NCBI RefSeq assembly: GCF_009768885.1
Contig: NZ_WSQA01000012.1
Span: 62,001 to 126,000, forward strand
Reading direction: 5' to 3'
Length of the DNA: 64,000 nt
DNA from: Sphingobacterium humi
Lineage (GTDB): Bacteria; Bacteroidota; Bacteroidia; Sphingobacteriales; Sphingobacteriaceae
Part shown: positions 34,085 through 43,904 of the stretch, in pieces
Layout: each line of letters starts with the position of its first letter
How positions within the stretch are numbered: the stretch's first letter is position 1
Notes under the pieces: generated by a model
The model's input: only the letters and a program-made list of their open reading frames with translations
What the model was told of the DNA's origin: nothing
Databases searched by the model: none
Made by a program: the position numbers and the translations under genes

Positions 34085-34870
34085 TTATCTTTTATGCGCT
34101 AAATAATATTCCGTATCGCCACTGACCTGGATATGCTTAATGTTGTCGGTTTGTTCCACATTCGCATGCATAATATGACTACGTTGTTGTAAATCGGCTT
34201 GTAGGCTGTCAATTTGTACTCGGTCTACAAGGTCGAGTCGAGATTGATTTAAGGAAGCCTGTAAATTACCGATTTTTAAATTGGTAATACTAAGGATGGA
34301 TTTTCCAGATAAAGCGACATCTAATTCTTTTAGGACAAATTGCTCGTTTCTATTGTTATAATTGTTAAAACGAACGATGGCCTGATTCTCGAGTATAAGT
34401 TTCGGGAAAATGTATGCAGGACTGATGTTGTCCACAATACTTAACTGTATCGATTTGCCCTGTAGGGTAAGCTTTTTATGCTGCTGAGGTTGAAGTGCAA
34501 TTTCGATATGCCGCTGATTGATGTCAGTCACCCGGATGGTTAAAGTTCTCCCGTTTATTTCAGGGATGTAGTTCTGGTAGTCAAAGGAATTTCTAACGGT
34601 TAAACGGGAAGAGTCGGTTTCAAAGATATTAATAAATACATTCCCGTCATCCAAGCTCTCTTGCCGAACGATAATATGGTCAATAGCATTCAGGTCTATC
34701 GGTTTGCCTATTTCTGGCTTACTTAGCTTTTGCATCATCCTAGAGAGAAAGTCGCCGGGTTCTGTACTTGTTAAGCTATGGTAATAGGATCCGGAGAGTG
34801 GTCGCAAAATAAAAATGCCAAGAAATAAAATGCTGCAGGCTAGGCCTACGTAAGGGATGGACTTTTTCAT
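34085..34870 (-). CDS. Membrane-anchored hypothetical protein of the YtrA-type ABC operon
   Basis: The protein has 261 residues from the ATG at 34870 (MKKSIPYVGLACSILFL), 1 bp after the GntR stop. One N-terminal membrane helix (about 5-25) is followed by a beta-rich domain with repeated strands (LTIRVTDINQRHIEIALQPQ, SIQLSIVDNISPAY, LKIGNLQASLNQSRLDL). This pattern resembles the right-handed beta-solenoid of DUF4097/adhesin-like proteins but I cannot name the family. As the last gene of the ABC operon, it probably acts at the periplasmic side of the inner membrane. Confidence 0.75.
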   Translation of the reverse strand: MKKSIPYVGLACSILFLGIFILRPLSGSYYHSLTSTEPGDFLSRMMQKLSKPEIGKPIDLNAIDHIIVRQESLDDGNVFINIFETDSSRLTVRNSFDYQNYIPEINGRTLTIRVTDINQRHIEIALQPQQHKKLTLQGKSIQLSIVDNISPAYIFPKLILENQAIVRFNNYNNRNEQFVLKELDVALSGKSILSITNLKIGNLQASLNQSRLDLVDRVQIDSLQADLQQRSHIMHANVEQTDNIKHIQVSGDTEYYLAHKR

Positions 34871-34871
34871 G

Positions 34872-35225
34872 TTAATTTCGGTTATACAGGTCAATTAATT
34901 CATCAATACTAATGTGTAGAAGTTTGGCTGTTTGGAAAAATTGAGGTGCTTCTTCGTGTAAGAATTGCGCTTTCCTTTCTTTCCGTATTTTGCTTATGGC
35001 ATCGGGTGACACAAAAAAGCCTAATCCTCTTTTGTTAAAGATGACCTCATCTTGTTGTAATTTATCATAGGCGCGCATCACGGTATTTGGATTCACTTCG
35101 AGCGCCGCACCTAGGTCGCGAACCGACAGGATTTTATCCTCGGCCCGCCACTCCTCGGTGAGGATTTTTTTTACCACCAAATCTACAATCTGTTGGTAAA
35201 TGGGTTTATCGTTTGTAAACTGCAT
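34872..35225 (-). CDS. GntR-family transcriptional regulator, YtrA subfamily
   Basis: This 117-residue protein has a winged helix-turn-helix (about 10-70) with SVRDLGAALEVNPNTVMRAYDKL, and only a short C-terminal helical part, as in the YtrA subfamily. YtrA proteins repress an ABC transporter operon that contains their own gene and are relieved by cell-wall-active agents. Here the gene abuts the ABC permease stop (0 bp) within the operon. A matching palindrome GTGTATTA-N6-TAATACAC lies at the operon promoter (36844-36865), so autorepression is likely. Confidence 0.92.
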   Translation of the reverse strand: MQFTNDKPIYQQIVDLVVKKILTEEWRAEDKILSVRDLGAALEVNPNTVMRAYDKLQQDEVIFNKRGLGFFVSPDAISKIRKERKAQFLHEEAPQFFQTAKLLHISIDELIDLYNRN

Positions 35226-36014
35226 TTAGACCTCCTTGTCTTTGAAAAAGTAATAAAATCCTATATAGCATAGGAGGGCCGGAATAATAATAATCATTAC
35301 CTGATACATGCTTATATACTGCTCGTTATTGATGTAGGTGAAATGTTTTGACCACACATGGGTGGAAAACATACGCCCTAGCACAATAAGGCCTACTGCA
35401 ATAAGGAGACTTTTAATGAAGCTGTATTTTTGAAAAAGCAACTGCGCCGCTAAGAAAAAAGGTAAGATGGAGAAAAACACAAAGCTGCCCAGGCTAATTA
35501 ATTCTTTGTTGACGAAGCTGTTATGCAGAATATTATATTCCGGAATCTCTTGGTATATATAACCACTGTCTTCAAAGGCCTTTTGCAGCATACTTAAATA
35601 ATCTTTTTGCAGGTACCATTCCAGCAGGTAATTGGCAAACACAATACATAACAGATTGATGATAAATACGACTATGGCAACTAGCAGATAGGCCACATAC
35701 TTTTGCCAGGCTTGCAGCGGTAAAGTGAATTCGTAGGATTTATAAAATAGCTTTCCTAAAAAGAAGAGCTGGATAAAGGGCAAGAAGATGACCAAAGCAA
35801 TGGAGTCATTAAATGCACTGACACTACTTAATTCTAGGATTTGCTTAGGACTTGGATTTGGTAGGGTATTTATTAAATCGATCCAATCCAATACGTTCTT
35901 TTTCGTAAATATGAACAAGCCAACGAAGCCAATAAAAGCGAAAAGAGGAAGGCTGACTGCTAAATATTTATGGCTGTAAAATATATTTTTTACGTAGTTT
36001 AAGGTCATTTTCAT
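35226..36014 (-). CDS. ABC transporter permease (ABC-2-like)
   Basis: This 262-residue integral membrane protein has about six membrane segments (near 18-32, 80-95, 110-130, 175-195, 205-222 and 240-258). It overlaps the ATPase gene by 4 bp (ATGA) and abuts the GntR regulator gene. It should form the channel with the ATPase at 36011. The substrate is not evident; operons of this type in Gram-positives answer to cell-wall antibiotics. I see no sequence motif giving the substrate. Confidence 0.85.
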   Translation of the reverse strand: MKMTLNYVKNIFYSHKYLAVSLPLFAFIGFVGLFIFTKKNVLDWIDLINTLPNPSPKQILELSSVSAFNDSIALVIFLPFIQLFFLGKLFYKSYEFTLPLQAWQKYVAYLLVAIVVFIINLLCIVFANYLLEWYLQKDYLSMLQKAFEDSGYIYQEIPEYNILHNSFVNKELISLGSFVFFSILPFFLAAQLLFQKYSFIKSLLIAVGLIVLGRMFSTHVWSKHFTYINNEQYISMYQVMIIIIPALLCYIGFYYFFKDKEV

Positions 36015-36829
36015 AAGGCTATAGGTTGGTTAGCATGGGTGAAGGCATTGAATAAAAACTCGATGTCTACGGGGTTTTCTTCGTTGCTTGTTGATTTTAC
36101 CAGGTGTTTTTGACCTTCAAATACATGCTCGGTATAGATTACTTCTTCTTGAGGCTGCAATTCAGTGCTGATCTTATAGGATTGTGCAAGCTCTTGTAAG
36201 CTACTGTTCACGATAAGTTTTCTTTGGTGCAAAATCAATAAAGCGTCTAAAAGCTGATCAATGTCTCGGATTTGATGCGAAGAAATAACATAGAGCTTTT
36301 GCTCGTTCATCGATTTTGAAATCAGTTTCCGAAAGATGGTTTTAGAAGGGATGTCTAAGCCGTTGGTAGGTTCATCCATTAACAATACGCTGCAATTGCA
36401 GGCCAGGGCGAAGGCAATATGTACTTTGCGTTGTTGGCCTAAGGATAGTGCACTTAACCCATTTTCAATCGGAATATTGAAAGCTTTCAGATAGTCTGTA
36501 TATTCTTCATGGTTGTAGCGGCTGTAGAACAGGCCATATAGGCTTCCGAATTTTTCTATAGGTAAATCGGGAAGCTTGCTGCTGTCGGGTAGAAAGAAAA
36601 CCTCATTGAAGTAATCGGCAGACCGTTTACTACTTTGGAGCGTAGCATAGCATATTTGTCCGGAATTGGGCAAGAGCATGGCAGCTATGAGTTTAATCAG
36701 GGTGGTTTTTCCTTCCCCATTTAGGCCCAGTAGGCCGTAAATGTGACCAGGACGTAGGGTGCAGCTGATATCCGTAAGAATTTTCTTTTTCTTCGAATAT
36801 GCGTAGTTCAATGATGTTATACTGATCAT
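36011..36829 (-). CDS. ABC transporter ATP-binding protein
   Basis: This 272-residue ATPase has Walker A GLLGLNGEGKTT, a signature LSLGQQRKVH (slightly diverged from LSGGQ), Walker B VLLMDEPTNGLD and the H loop VISSHQ. It energises the permease encoded next. It is the first gene of the four-gene operon ATPase, permease, GntR, hypothetical. The promoter (-33 TTG, 19-bp spacer, -7 TATATTTG) and the operator palindrome lie just upstream. Confidence 0.92.
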   Translation of the reverse strand: MISITSLNYAYSKKKKILTDISCTLRPGHIYGLLGLNGEGKTTLIKLIAAMLLPNSGQICYATLQSSKRSADYFNEVFFLPDSSKLPDLPIEKFGSLYGLFYSRYNHEEYTDYLKAFNIPIENGLSALSLGQQRKVHIAFALACNCSVLLMDEPTNGLDIPSKTIFRKLISKSMNEQKLYVISSHQIRDIDQLLDALLILHQRKLIVNSSLQELAQSYKISTELQPQEEVIYTEHVFEGQKHLVKSTSNEENPVDIEFLFNAFTHANQPIAL

Positions 36830-36843
36830 AATTTAATGTTTTG

Positions 36844-36865
36844 GTGTATTAGTGATGTAATACAC
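36844..36865 (-). promoter_or_regulatory. Probable operator of the GntR/YtrA-type repressor
   Basis: A perfect palindrome GTGTATTA-N6-TAATACAC lies at the expected transcription start of the ABC operon, right after the -7 box and 15 bp before the ATG. It resembles the TGTA...TACA operators of YtrA-type repressors. Confidence 0.75.
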
Positions 36866-36867
36866 TA

Positions 36868-36897
36868 CAAATATACTTCTCCTGTTGATATTTGCAA
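36868..36897 (-). promoter_or_regulatory. Full Bacteroidota-type promoter (TTG-N19-TATATTTG)
   Basis: On the minus strand a -33 TTG (36897-36895) is separated by 19 bp from TATATTTG (36875-36868). This is the most complete promoter in the window and drives the ABC/GntR operon. Confidence 0.7.
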
Positions 36898-36903
36898 GTA
36901 AAA

Positions 36904-36938
36904 AATAAAAAAAGGGTCGAAATATTTTTCGACCCTTT
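36904..36938 (-). terminator. Intrinsic terminator of the tatC-rpiB-M28 operon
   Basis: The stem AAAGGGTCGAA/TTCGACCCTTT (36911-36921, 36928-36938) is followed on the minus strand by a run of T, about 20 bp after the M28 stop. Confidence 0.88.
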
Positions 36939-36957
36939 CTATTTTGTTGCGGAAACC

Positions 36958-38544
36958 TTATGGTTTTTCTACGGCTTTATCGACTACTAAGCGGTTATCG
37001 CGGTTTGCGATTTCCCAGGCCGTATGGAATACGAGTTTCTCGCGTTTCGACATCATGTTGAAGTCGATGCGGTCTACTGTATCATTTGGCGTGTGGTAAT
37101 CAGGGTGTAATCCGGAAAAGTAAAAGATAACCGGAATACCATGTTTTGCCAAGTTATACTGGTCAGAGCGGTAATAGATACGCATTGGATCTTTCGGATC
37201 GTCATACATATAATCCAGCTCCATTTGGGTATAGGTTTCGTTGGCTTTTTCATTGATGGCCTTTAATTCGGAGCTCAATACCTCCGGGCCAATAGCGTGG
37301 ATGTAATTGTGGTTTCCGTTTAAGTGCTTGTCATCAATACGGCCAATCATGTCTAAATTCAAACAGGTGACGGTTTGGGATAATGGGAAGATTGGATGCT
37401 CGGAATAGAACTGAGAACCCAATAGGCCTTTCTCTTCCGCCGCAAAGCCCATAAATAGAATGGTTCTGCGTGGTCCTTTTCCATCTTTTTTGGCCGCCGC
37501 AAATGCTTTGGCTAATTCCAATACGCCAACCGTTCCAGAGCCATTATCATCGGCTCCCGGGAAGAAGGTGCCATCTGGTAAGATTCCATCATGGTCATAG
37601 TGACCAGAGATAATCACAATTTCATCCTTCTTATCGGTTCCTTCAATTAGTCCCAATACGTTAGGATCTTCAAACTGCTCGTCCTTTACGCCCATCTTGG
37701 CATTGATACTCGCCTTGAGGTTGAAGGAATTCGGTTTGCCTGAACTTTTTATTTTGTCTACCTGCTGATCTACCGTGGTTTTCTTTGCGGCCAATAGTTT
37801 ATTGGCGGCTTCTACCGTCAGGTTGATTACTGGTGCTGCAGCTTGTCCGCTACGGGGCTGCGAGTTACTGCCTTGCAGGCTATAGCGTCCGCCAGTCATG
37901 CGGTTACCAAAGCGGGCAATCATATCAGAAGTCTGGTTGCCGGTAGCAATAATTAATTTTGGTTTTAGTTTTAAAAGCTCCTGTACCTTTTTAAAGCGGC
38001 TGGTCGACCAGTCTGACATGGTCTTAGTGCCGGTAATCAAGGAGTTTCCTTGGGCATTGGTTGGCTCGCTATCGTTAATAAATAGCACCACCTTACCGGT
38101 AATGTCTAAGCCTTTTAAATCGTTGTATTTTTCCGATTGAATACCATAGCCAACGAACACAACCTCATCGGCTGTATAGCTGCTTAAGTCGTTCGTACCT
38201 TGTACAAAGAAGTCTTTACCATTGCGTAATTCCTGCTTATTGATCTGTAGGTTCTCCACAGCATAGGCTGTTTTTTGCAAGGCCACAGGTTGAAAGTACG
38301 AACCGTTTACAGCAGGTTTTAAGCCCAATTCCTTAAAAGTATTCGCCATGTACTCGGCTGCTTTTTGGCCGCCTTCCTGACCGGTTCCCCGACCAGCATA
38401 TTCCTTAGAGGCTAAAATGGTAAGATGCGCTTTCGCCGCCTCCGGGGTTAATAATTCGGCATACTTCTGTTGCGTAGGGTTCTGCGCCACAGAGCAGCTA
38501 AATAAAGCCGGAAGTAGGAAAGATAGCACGAAATATCTTTTCAT
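36958..38544 (-). CDS. M28 family zinc peptidase, lipoprotein with inserted PA-like domain
   Basis: The protein has about 528 residues from the ATG at 38544 (MKRYFVLSFLL); the longer frame runs into rpiB. Signal peptide with a lipobox LFSC, so probably a lipoprotein. A middle region (about 110-290) looks like the protease-associated insert of M28 enzymes. The metal site is complete: SGHYDHDG, GADDNGSG, AAEEKGLLG, LNLDMIGR and DYHTPNDT. It cleaves N-terminal residues of peptides in the envelope. It is the second M28 enzyme here and the last gene of the tatC-rpiB-M28 cluster. Confidence 0.92.
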   Translation of the reverse strand: MKRYFVLSFLLPALFSCSVAQNPTQQKYAELLTPEAAKAHLTILASKEYAGRGTGQEGGQKAAEYMANTFKELGLKPAVNGSYFQPVALQKTAYAVENLQINKQELRNGKDFFVQGTNDLSSYTADEVVFVGYGIQSEKYNDLKGLDITGKVVLFINDSEPTNAQGNSLITGTKTMSDWSTSRFKKVQELLKLKPKLIIATGNQTSDMIARFGNRMTGGRYSLQGSNSQPRSGQAAAPVINLTVEAANKLLAAKKTTVDQQVDKIKSSGKPNSFNLKASINAKMGVKDEQFEDPNVLGLIEGTDKKDEIVIISGHYDHDGILPDGTFFPGADDNGSGTVGVLELAKAFAAAKKDGKGPRRTILFMGFAAEEKGLLGSQFYSEHPIFPLSQTVTCLNLDMIGRIDDKHLNGNHNYIHAIGPEVLSSELKAINEKANETYTQMELDYMYDDPKDPMRIYYRSDQYNLAKHGIPVIFYFSGLHPDYHTPNDTVDRIDFNMMSKREKLVFHTAWEIANRDNRLVVDKAVEKP

Positions 38545-38560
38545 AGTGTTGGTTTTAAGA

Positions 38561-38998
38561 TTAGGAACAAGCCATTTTATTGACACGGTTTTCATGACGG
38601 CCGCCTTCAAAGTCGGTCGTTAAGAAGGTGCGGACAATACGTTTTGCTAAATCAAGGTCAATAAAGCGGGCAGGGATGCATACCACATTGGCGTTGTTAT
38701 GCTGACGTGCCAAGGCAGAGATCTCCTCTAACCAGCAAATGGCCGCACGAATGCCTTGGTGTTTGTTGGCCGTAATGGCAACACCATTGGCAGATCCGCA
38801 AATTAAAATACCAACCTCATTGCTTTGGTTTTCCACGCTGCTAGCAACTGGGTGTGCAAAGTCCGGATAATCTACAGAGTCGGTTGTGTTTGTGCCGAAA
38901 TCCTCTACAATGTAACCTAGTTCTTGTAAGTAGGTTACTAGGGCAGCTTTATACTCCACACCTGCATGGTCTCCTCCGATAGCTATTTTTTTAGACAT
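38561..38998 (-). CDS. rpiB: Ribose-5-phosphate isomerase B
   Basis: This 145-residue sugar-phosphate isomerase interconverts ribose-5-P and ribulose-5-P. Motifs are IAIGGDHAGVEYK, DSVDYPDFA, ICGSANGVAITANK (active-site Cys) and ARQHNNANVVCIPAR. It lies 6 bp after tatC and 16 bp before the M28 gene on the same strand, suggesting co-transcription. Length and motifs are normal for RpiB. Residue details do not distinguish ribose from allose phosphate preference with certainty. Confidence 0.95.
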   Translation of the reverse strand: MSKKIAIGGDHAGVEYKAALVTYLQELGYIVEDFGTNTTDSVDYPDFAHPVASSVENQSNEVGILICGSANGVAITANKHQGIRAAICWLEEISALARQHNNANVVCIPARFIDLDLAKRIVRTFLTTDFEGGRHENRVNKMACS

Positions 38999-39004
38999 GA
39001 TTTT

Positions 39005-39877
39005 TTATTTACTGTTATAAAATTCTTTTTCTGCTAATTCTTTACTGCGTTTCACATTGGCCGATACCATGATACTTAATTCATAGAGAATAAACATCGG
39101 CGCACTTACCGTTAAGAGGGTAATGATATCTGCAGTAGGGGTAATGATGGCGGCAATGACCAAGATAATCACAATCGCGTAACGACGGCTGGCACGCATG
39201 AACTCAGGGGTCATGATACCGATTTTCGATAGGATGAAGATTAAGATCGGAAGTAGGAAAATAACCCCACAGCCTAAGGTCAGGGTGGCAATCGTAGAGA
39301 GGTACGAGTCGATGGTAATCTGGTTGGTGATTTCCTCACTCAAGGAAACATTGGCCAGGAAGTTTACCGACAAAGGAACCACAATATAATAGCCAAACAA
39401 GGCACCAATAATAAATAAGACCGTGGCGTATAAGACGAATCCACGTGCTGAACGACGTTCTACCTCGGTTAATGCAGGTTTGATAAATAACCAGACTTCA
39501 AATAGGAGGTAAGGAAAGCCTAAGGCAACAGCCATCAACAAACAGGAGTTGATTTGCAACATGAACTGCCCGGCAAGTTCCGTGTTGATAATATTGAAAG
39601 GAATGCGTTCTACACAGAAGCCATCCAGGTTTAAGAGTACGCCTACCTTACACATCATGCGGTAAGTCCAGAAATCCAGACTCTTTGGCCCCATAATGAT
39701 TTGGTTAAAGACAAAATCGTAAAAGGTAAAGGATAATATTGCAAATACGCAAATCGCAATAACCGAACGGATGATATGCCAGCGAAGAACTTCCAGGTGG
39801 TCAAAGAATGACATTTCAGATTCTAGGTTCTTGCCTTTATTTTTTATGGCTTCAATTAGTTTAAGATTCTTAGACAT
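39005..39877 (-). CDS. tatC: Sec-independent protein translocase subunit TatC
   Basis: This 290-residue protein has six membrane segments and the conserved cytoplasmic N-terminus MSFFDHLEVLRWHIIRS (twin-arginine receptor site). Other family signatures are FPYLLFEVWLFIKPALTEVERR and the LPILIFILSKIGIMT and IVIILVIAAIITPT segments. It forms the receptor core of the Tat export system; a Tat substrate (27173-28168) is in this window. tatA is not here. It opens the tatC-rpiB-M28 cluster, right after the accC terminator (39911-39941). Confidence 0.96.
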   Translation of the reverse strand: MSKNLKLIEAIKNKGKNLESEMSFFDHLEVLRWHIIRSVIAICVFAILSFTFYDFVFNQIIMGPKSLDFWTYRMMCKVGVLLNLDGFCVERIPFNIINTELAGQFMLQINSCLLMAVALGFPYLLFEVWLFIKPALTEVERRSARGFVLYATVLFIIGALFGYYIVVPLSVNFLANVSLSEEITNQITIDSYLSTIATLTLGCGVIFLLPILIFILSKIGIMTPEFMRASRRYAIVIILVIAAIITPTADIITLLTVSAPMFILYELSIMVSANVKRSKELAEKEFYNSK

Positions 39878-39910
39878 GTATGTAGGTACGAATATGATAT
39901 ACGTTAGAAA

Positions 39911-39941
39911 ACAAAAATACCATTCTTCGGCAGAAGAATGG
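39911..39941 (-). terminator. Intrinsic terminator of the accC operon
   Basis: The 9-bp stem CCATTCTTC/GAAGAATGG (39920-39928, 39933-39941) with a 4-nt loop is followed on the minus strand by TATTTTTGTTTT. Confidence 0.85.
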
Positions 39942-39967
39942 CATGTTTTGTTTATGTAAAGTAAATT

Positions 39968-41329
39968 TTATATAACTTCTTCATCAGGGTATTCCGTAAG
40001 GTCGAAAGTCTCCATGAATTTAGTTGTAAAATTACCTGCTCTAAAGTTCGGATCACGCATTAAACGTAAGTGAAGTGGAATGGTAGTTTTCACACCTTCG
40101 ATCACAAATTCACTTAAGGCACGCTCCATCGTGTTGATTGCTTCCTCACGGGTTTGCGCCACGGTGATTAACTTCGCAATCATGGAGTCGTAATTCGGTG
40201 GAATAGAATATCCGGAATATACGTGCGTATCGACGCGCACACCATGACCTCCTGGAGAGTGGAAATTGGTAATCTTTCCTGGTGACGGACGGAAGTTGTT
40301 GAACGGATCTTCCGCATTGATACGACACTCGATCGCATGCATGGTAGGCTCGTAGCTCTTTCCAGAGATCGGAATACCTGCTGCTACTTTAATCTGTTCT
40401 TTGATTAAGTCGAAGTTGATCACTTCTTCGGTAACCGGGTGCTCTACTTGGATACGGGTATTCATTTCCATAAAGTAGAAGTTACGGTGTTTGTCAACCA
40501 AGAACTCGATTGTACCTGCTCCTTCATATTTTACAGCTTGTGCACCTTTGATTGCTGCTTCACCCATTTGCGCACGTAATTCAGGTGTGATAAAAGGAGA
40601 CGGTGCTTCTTCTACCAATTTCTGGTGACGACGTTGGATGGAACAGTCACGTTCTGAAAGGTGACATACCGTGCCATACTGGTCACCAATTACTTGGATC
40701 TCAATGTGACGTGGGTCTTCCACATATTTCTCTAGGTAAATACCGTCGTTTCCGAAGGCTGCTCCGGCTTCCTGACGTGCAGAATCCCAGGCTGGTTCAA
40801 ACTCCTCATCCTTCCATACGATACGCATACCACGACCGCCACCTCCAGCTGTTGCTTTCAGGATAATCGGGTATTTCATTTCGTTGGCAAGCTTCAATCC
40901 TGTTTTCACATCCGGTACCAAACCGTCAGAACCTGGAACCGTAGGAACACCTGCCTGTTTCATGGTTTCTTTTGCGGAAGCTTTATCGCCCATTTTCTCA
41001 ATCTGCTCGGCAGTAGCACCAATAAACTTGATACCGTATTCGGCACAGATGGCAGAGAACTTCGCGTTTTCCGATAGGAAACCGTAGCCTGGGTGAATGG
41101 CATCTGCATTGGTTAACTCTGCAGCTGCAATGATATTCGGGATGTTTAAGTAGGAATCTTTACTCGCCGGCGGACCGATACATACGGCTTCGTCCGCAAA
41201 GCGTACGTGTAAGCTGTCGCGGTCAGCAGTAGAATATACGGCCACACTCTGAATGCCCATCTCTTTACAAGTACGGATAATTCGCAGTGCAATCTCGCCT
41301 CTATTTGCAATTAATATTTTTTTGAACAT
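39968..41329 (-). CDS. accC: Acetyl-CoA carboxylase biotin carboxylase subunit
   Basis: This 453-residue ATP-grasp enzyme carboxylates biotin on AccB using bicarbonate. Motifs are [20 protein letters not shown] at the N-terminus, the Gly-rich ATP loop [45 protein letters not shown] and the C-terminal DSMIAKLI. It follows accB by 61 bp and closes the lipid-synthesis operon at a terminator. Both subunits are normal in length. The carboxyltransferase genes accA/accD are not in the window. Confidence 0.97.
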   Translation of the reverse strand: MFKKILIANRGEIALRIIRTCKEMGIQSVAVYSTADRDSLHVRFADEAVCIGPPASKDSYLNIPNIIAAAELTNADAIHPGYGFLSENAKFSAICAEYGIKFIGATAEQIEKMGDKASAKETMKQAGVPTVPGSDGLVPDVKTGLKLANEMKYPIILKATAGGGGRGMRIVWKDEEFEPAWDSARQEAGAAFGNDGIYLEKYVEDPRHIEIQVIGDQYGTVCHLSERDCSIQRRHQKLVEEAPSPFITPELRAQMGEAAIKGAQAVKYEGAGTIEFLVDKHRNFYFMEMNTRIQVEHPVTEEVINFDLIKEQIKVAAGIPISGKSYEPTMHAIECRINAEDPFNNFRPSPGKITNFHSPGGHGVRVDTHVYSGYSIPPNYDSMIAKLITVAQTREEAINTMERALSEFVIEGVKTTIPLHLRLMRDPNFRAGNFTTKFMETFDLTEYPDEEVI

Positions 41330-41390
41330 AATATAAAATGATGTAACAGTTTTCGCTTCGCGCTATATTTATTGGATTTTAATCCGTGGC

Positions 41391-41870
41391 TTAGCTAGGG
41401 TCAACCAAGAATAATGGTTGATCGTATTCTACTGGTTGGGCATCATTTACTAAGATCTTCACAATCTTTCCTGATACTTCAGATTCGATTTCGTTGAACA
41501 ATTTCATCGCCTCAACGATACATAATACTTTACCTGGAGCAATCTCATCGCCAACATTTACGAATACTGCTTTATCTGGTCCTGGTGAACGGTAGAATGT
41601 TCCGATAATTGGAGATTTAACCGTGATGAACTTCGAGTTATCCTCGGCTGGAGCTGCTGCTGGAGTCGCTGGAGCGGCAGGCGCTGCTGCTGGGGCAGCA
41701 ACGGCAACTGGCGCTGCTACGGCGGCAGGAACACTTGCTGTTACATAAGTCGGTTCTTGATTTGTTTTAATGGTAATCTTGAAATCTTTCTCTTCGATAG
41801 ATACTTCGTTGACTCCTGATTTAGAAACAAATTTGATTAAATCCTGAATTTGTTTAATATCCATACTCAT
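41391..41870 (-). CDS. accB: Acetyl-CoA carboxylase biotin carboxyl carrier protein
   Basis: This 159-residue protein has an N-terminal helical part ([13 protein letters not shown]), an Ala/Pro-rich flexible linker (about 45-78, for example [17 protein letters not shown]), and a biotinyl domain with the EAMK biotin site ([12 protein letters not shown]). The linker lets biotin move between carboxylase and transferase. The start is MSMDIKQ at 41870; the ATG two codons on also fits. Encoded between fabH and accC. Confidence 0.97.
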   Translation of the reverse strand: MSMDIKQIQDLIKFVSKSGVNEVSIEEKDFKITIKTNQEPTYVTASVPAAVAAPVAVAAPAAAPAAPATPAAAPAEDNSKFITVKSPIIGTFYRSPGPDKAVFVNVGDEIAPGKVLCIVEAMKLFNEIESEVSGKIVKILVNDAQPVEYDQPLFLVDPS

Positions 41871-41939
41871 ATGCTAGTAGGTTTGTTTAATGTTTCTTGA
41901 TTAAATAGATTAACTGTAAAGGTAATAAAATCCGGGATA

Positions 41940-42929
41940 TTAATAGGCCCATTTTAAATAGACCGATCCCCAGGTAAATCCGCCGCCAAAGGCCGCTAAG
42001 ATTAGGTTATCGCCTTTTTTCAACTGGCTTTCCCACTCCCATAAACACAAAGGAATAGTTCCGCTGGTTGTATTTCCATATTTTTGGATGTTCACCATCA
42101 CTTTTTCTTCCGGTAGGCCGGCACGTTCCGCCGTCGCATCGATGATGCGTTTGTTGGCTTGATGCGGCACTAACCAGTTAACATCATTAGCGGTCAAGTT
42201 GTTTCGCTCCATGATTTCCACAGCCACATCGGCCATGTTGGTTACGGCAAATTTAAATACTGTACGTCCTTCTTGGTAGGCATAGTGCAAGCCAGCATCT
42301 ACGGTAGCATGGCTAGCCGGATTCAAGGAGCCCCCGCCCTTGATGTTCAAGAACTGACCGCCAGAACCATCGGTACGTAAAATAGCATCCTGCAATCCAT
42401 TGCCTTCGGTATCTGGTTCCAATAACACACAGCCACAGCCGTCACCGAATAAAATACATGTATTGCGGTCTTGGTAGTTTACAACGGCCGACATCTTGTC
42501 GCCACCAACTACCAACACCTTTTTATGTTTGCCGGACTCAATGAACTGAGCCCCGGTTGTTAATCCGAATAAGAAGCCAGAACATGCAGCTTGTAGGTCG
42601 TATCCCCAAGCGTTCTTGGCGCCAATTTTATCGGCTAAAATATTCGCCGTCGCCGGGAATAACATATCAGGAGTACTGGTACAGAAGATAATCAATTCGA
42701 TTTCCTCGGCCGAGATGCCTCGCTTTTCCAATAAGCCTAAAACGGCAGGTACTGCAAGATCAGAAGTGGCTTTCATCGGGTCTTTTAATATTCTGCGTTC
42801 GCGAATACCCGTACGGCTGACAATCCACTCGTCGTTGGTCTCCACCATCGACTCTAATTCCTTGTTTGTTAAAATATAGTCCGGGACATAACCATTTACT
42901 GCCGTAATGGCGGCATGAATTTTCGACAT
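41940..42929 (-). CDS. fabH: 3-oxoacyl-[ACP] synthase III
   Basis: This 329-residue thiolase-fold enzyme condenses acetyl-CoA (or branched acyl-CoA) with malonyl-ACP to start fatty acid synthesis. The catalytic Cys is C116 in [11 protein letters not shown], with His in [10 protein letters not shown] and Asn in [11 protein letters not shown]. The C-terminal [14 protein letters not shown] end is typical. It follows plsX by 5 bp, so initiation of fatty acids and phospholipid acylation are co-regulated. It may use branched-chain primers, as expected in Bacteroidota. Confidence 0.97.
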   Translation of the reverse strand: MSKIHAAITAVNGYVPDYILTNKELESMVETNDEWIVSRTGIRERRILKDPMKATSDLAVPAVLGLLEKRGISAEEIELIIFCTSTPDMLFPATANILADKIGAKNAWGYDLQAACSGFLFGLTTGAQFIESGKHKKVLVVGGDKMSAVVNYQDRNTCILFGDGCGCVLLEPDTEGNGLQDAILRTDGSGGQFLNIKGGGSLNPASHATVDAGLHYAYQEGRTVFKFAVTNMADVAVEIMERNNLTANDVNWLVPHQANKRIIDATAERAGLPEEKVMVNIQKYGNTTSGTIPLCLWEWESQLKKGDNLILAAFGGGFTWGSVYLKWAY

Positions 42930-42934
42930 ATTAA

Positions 42935-43873
42935 TTAATTAAACGCTGATCTGATTTTCTCCACAAATTGCGAAGCAATCATATCTCTTGATAATAAAAC
43001 CATATTTTTAATAGCTTCCGGAGTTGATATGCCGTGGCCTATAATAACCGGCGCATTCACCCCTAGAATAGGGCTGCCTCCGTATTGCTCGTAGTTGAAG
43101 CGATCGAAAAACGGATCTTTGAATCCTTTTTTCAGGGTCACCACATAAAACGATTCGGCCAATTTCAGCACCACATTCCCGGTATACCCATCACAAACAA
43201 AAACGTCGGCATGCTCGCTGAACAAGTCGCGGCCTTCGGCGTTTCCGATAAAATTAATCTTGTCGTTTGCTTTTAATAGGGGATAGGTTGCGATGGTTAG
43301 GTTGTTTCCTTTCTCTTCTTCTTCGCCAATGTTCAACAGGCCTACTTTTGGCGATTTAATGCCATATACATGTTCTGCATAGAGGCTGCCGATTAGGGCA
43401 AATTGGTTGAGCATCTCCGGTTTACAGTCTGCATTCGCTCCTACATCGAGTAGAATGCCGAAGCCAGTTTTTAGTTTGGGAACATTGGTGGCAATGGCCG
43501 GACGCATAACGCCAGGTACAGTTTTCACACTGAACATTGCGCCAACTAGCATCGCTCCTGTATTACCGGCTGAGGAGAAGGAATCGATCTCTCCAGCTTT
43601 TAATAGTTCAAACCCTTTCGCAATAGAGGAGTCGGGTTTTTGTGTGATTGCTTTGGTAGGATGCTCATGCATGCTGATGTTTTCAGGGGCATGAACATAA
43701 TCAAATTTTGAGGGGTCGGATCCCGCTGCTTCAATAGCTTTTTTGGTGGCGGATTCGTCGCCAAATAATACTATGCGCTGAGATTCGTCTAGCAATTTTT
43801 GAGCTTCGATTGCACCTTTAATGTTTGAGTCCGGTGCATAATCTCCCCCCAATACGTCTAATCCAATCTTCAT
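42935..43873 (-). CDS. plsX: Phosphate acyltransferase PlsX
   Basis: This 312-residue protein converts acyl-ACP to acyl-phosphate for phospholipid synthesis. Signatures are [64 protein letters not shown] and [15 protein letters not shown]. It is separated from rpmF by 104 bp containing a long hairpin (43908-43962), and is followed directly by fabH. The order DUF177, rpmF, plsX, fabH is conserved across bacteria. Confidence 0.97.
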   Translation of the reverse strand: MKIGLDVLGGDYAPDSNIKGAIEAQKLLDESQRIVLFGDESATKKAIEAAGSDPSKFDYVHAPENISMHEHPTKAITQKPDSSIAKGFELLKAGEIDSFSSAGNTGAMLVGAMFSVKTVPGVMRPAIATNVPKLKTGFGILLDVGANADCKPEMLNQFALIGSLYAEHVYGIKSPKVGLLNIGEEEEKGNNLTIATYPLLKANDKINFIGNAEGRDLFSEHADVFVCDGYTGNVVLKLAESFYVVTLKKGFKDPFFDRFNYEQYGGSPILGVNAPVIIGHGISTPEAIKNMVLLSRDMIASQFVEKIRSAFN

Positions 43874-43904
43874 TCGTTATTATTTATAAAATTCAATAAT
43901 ACGC

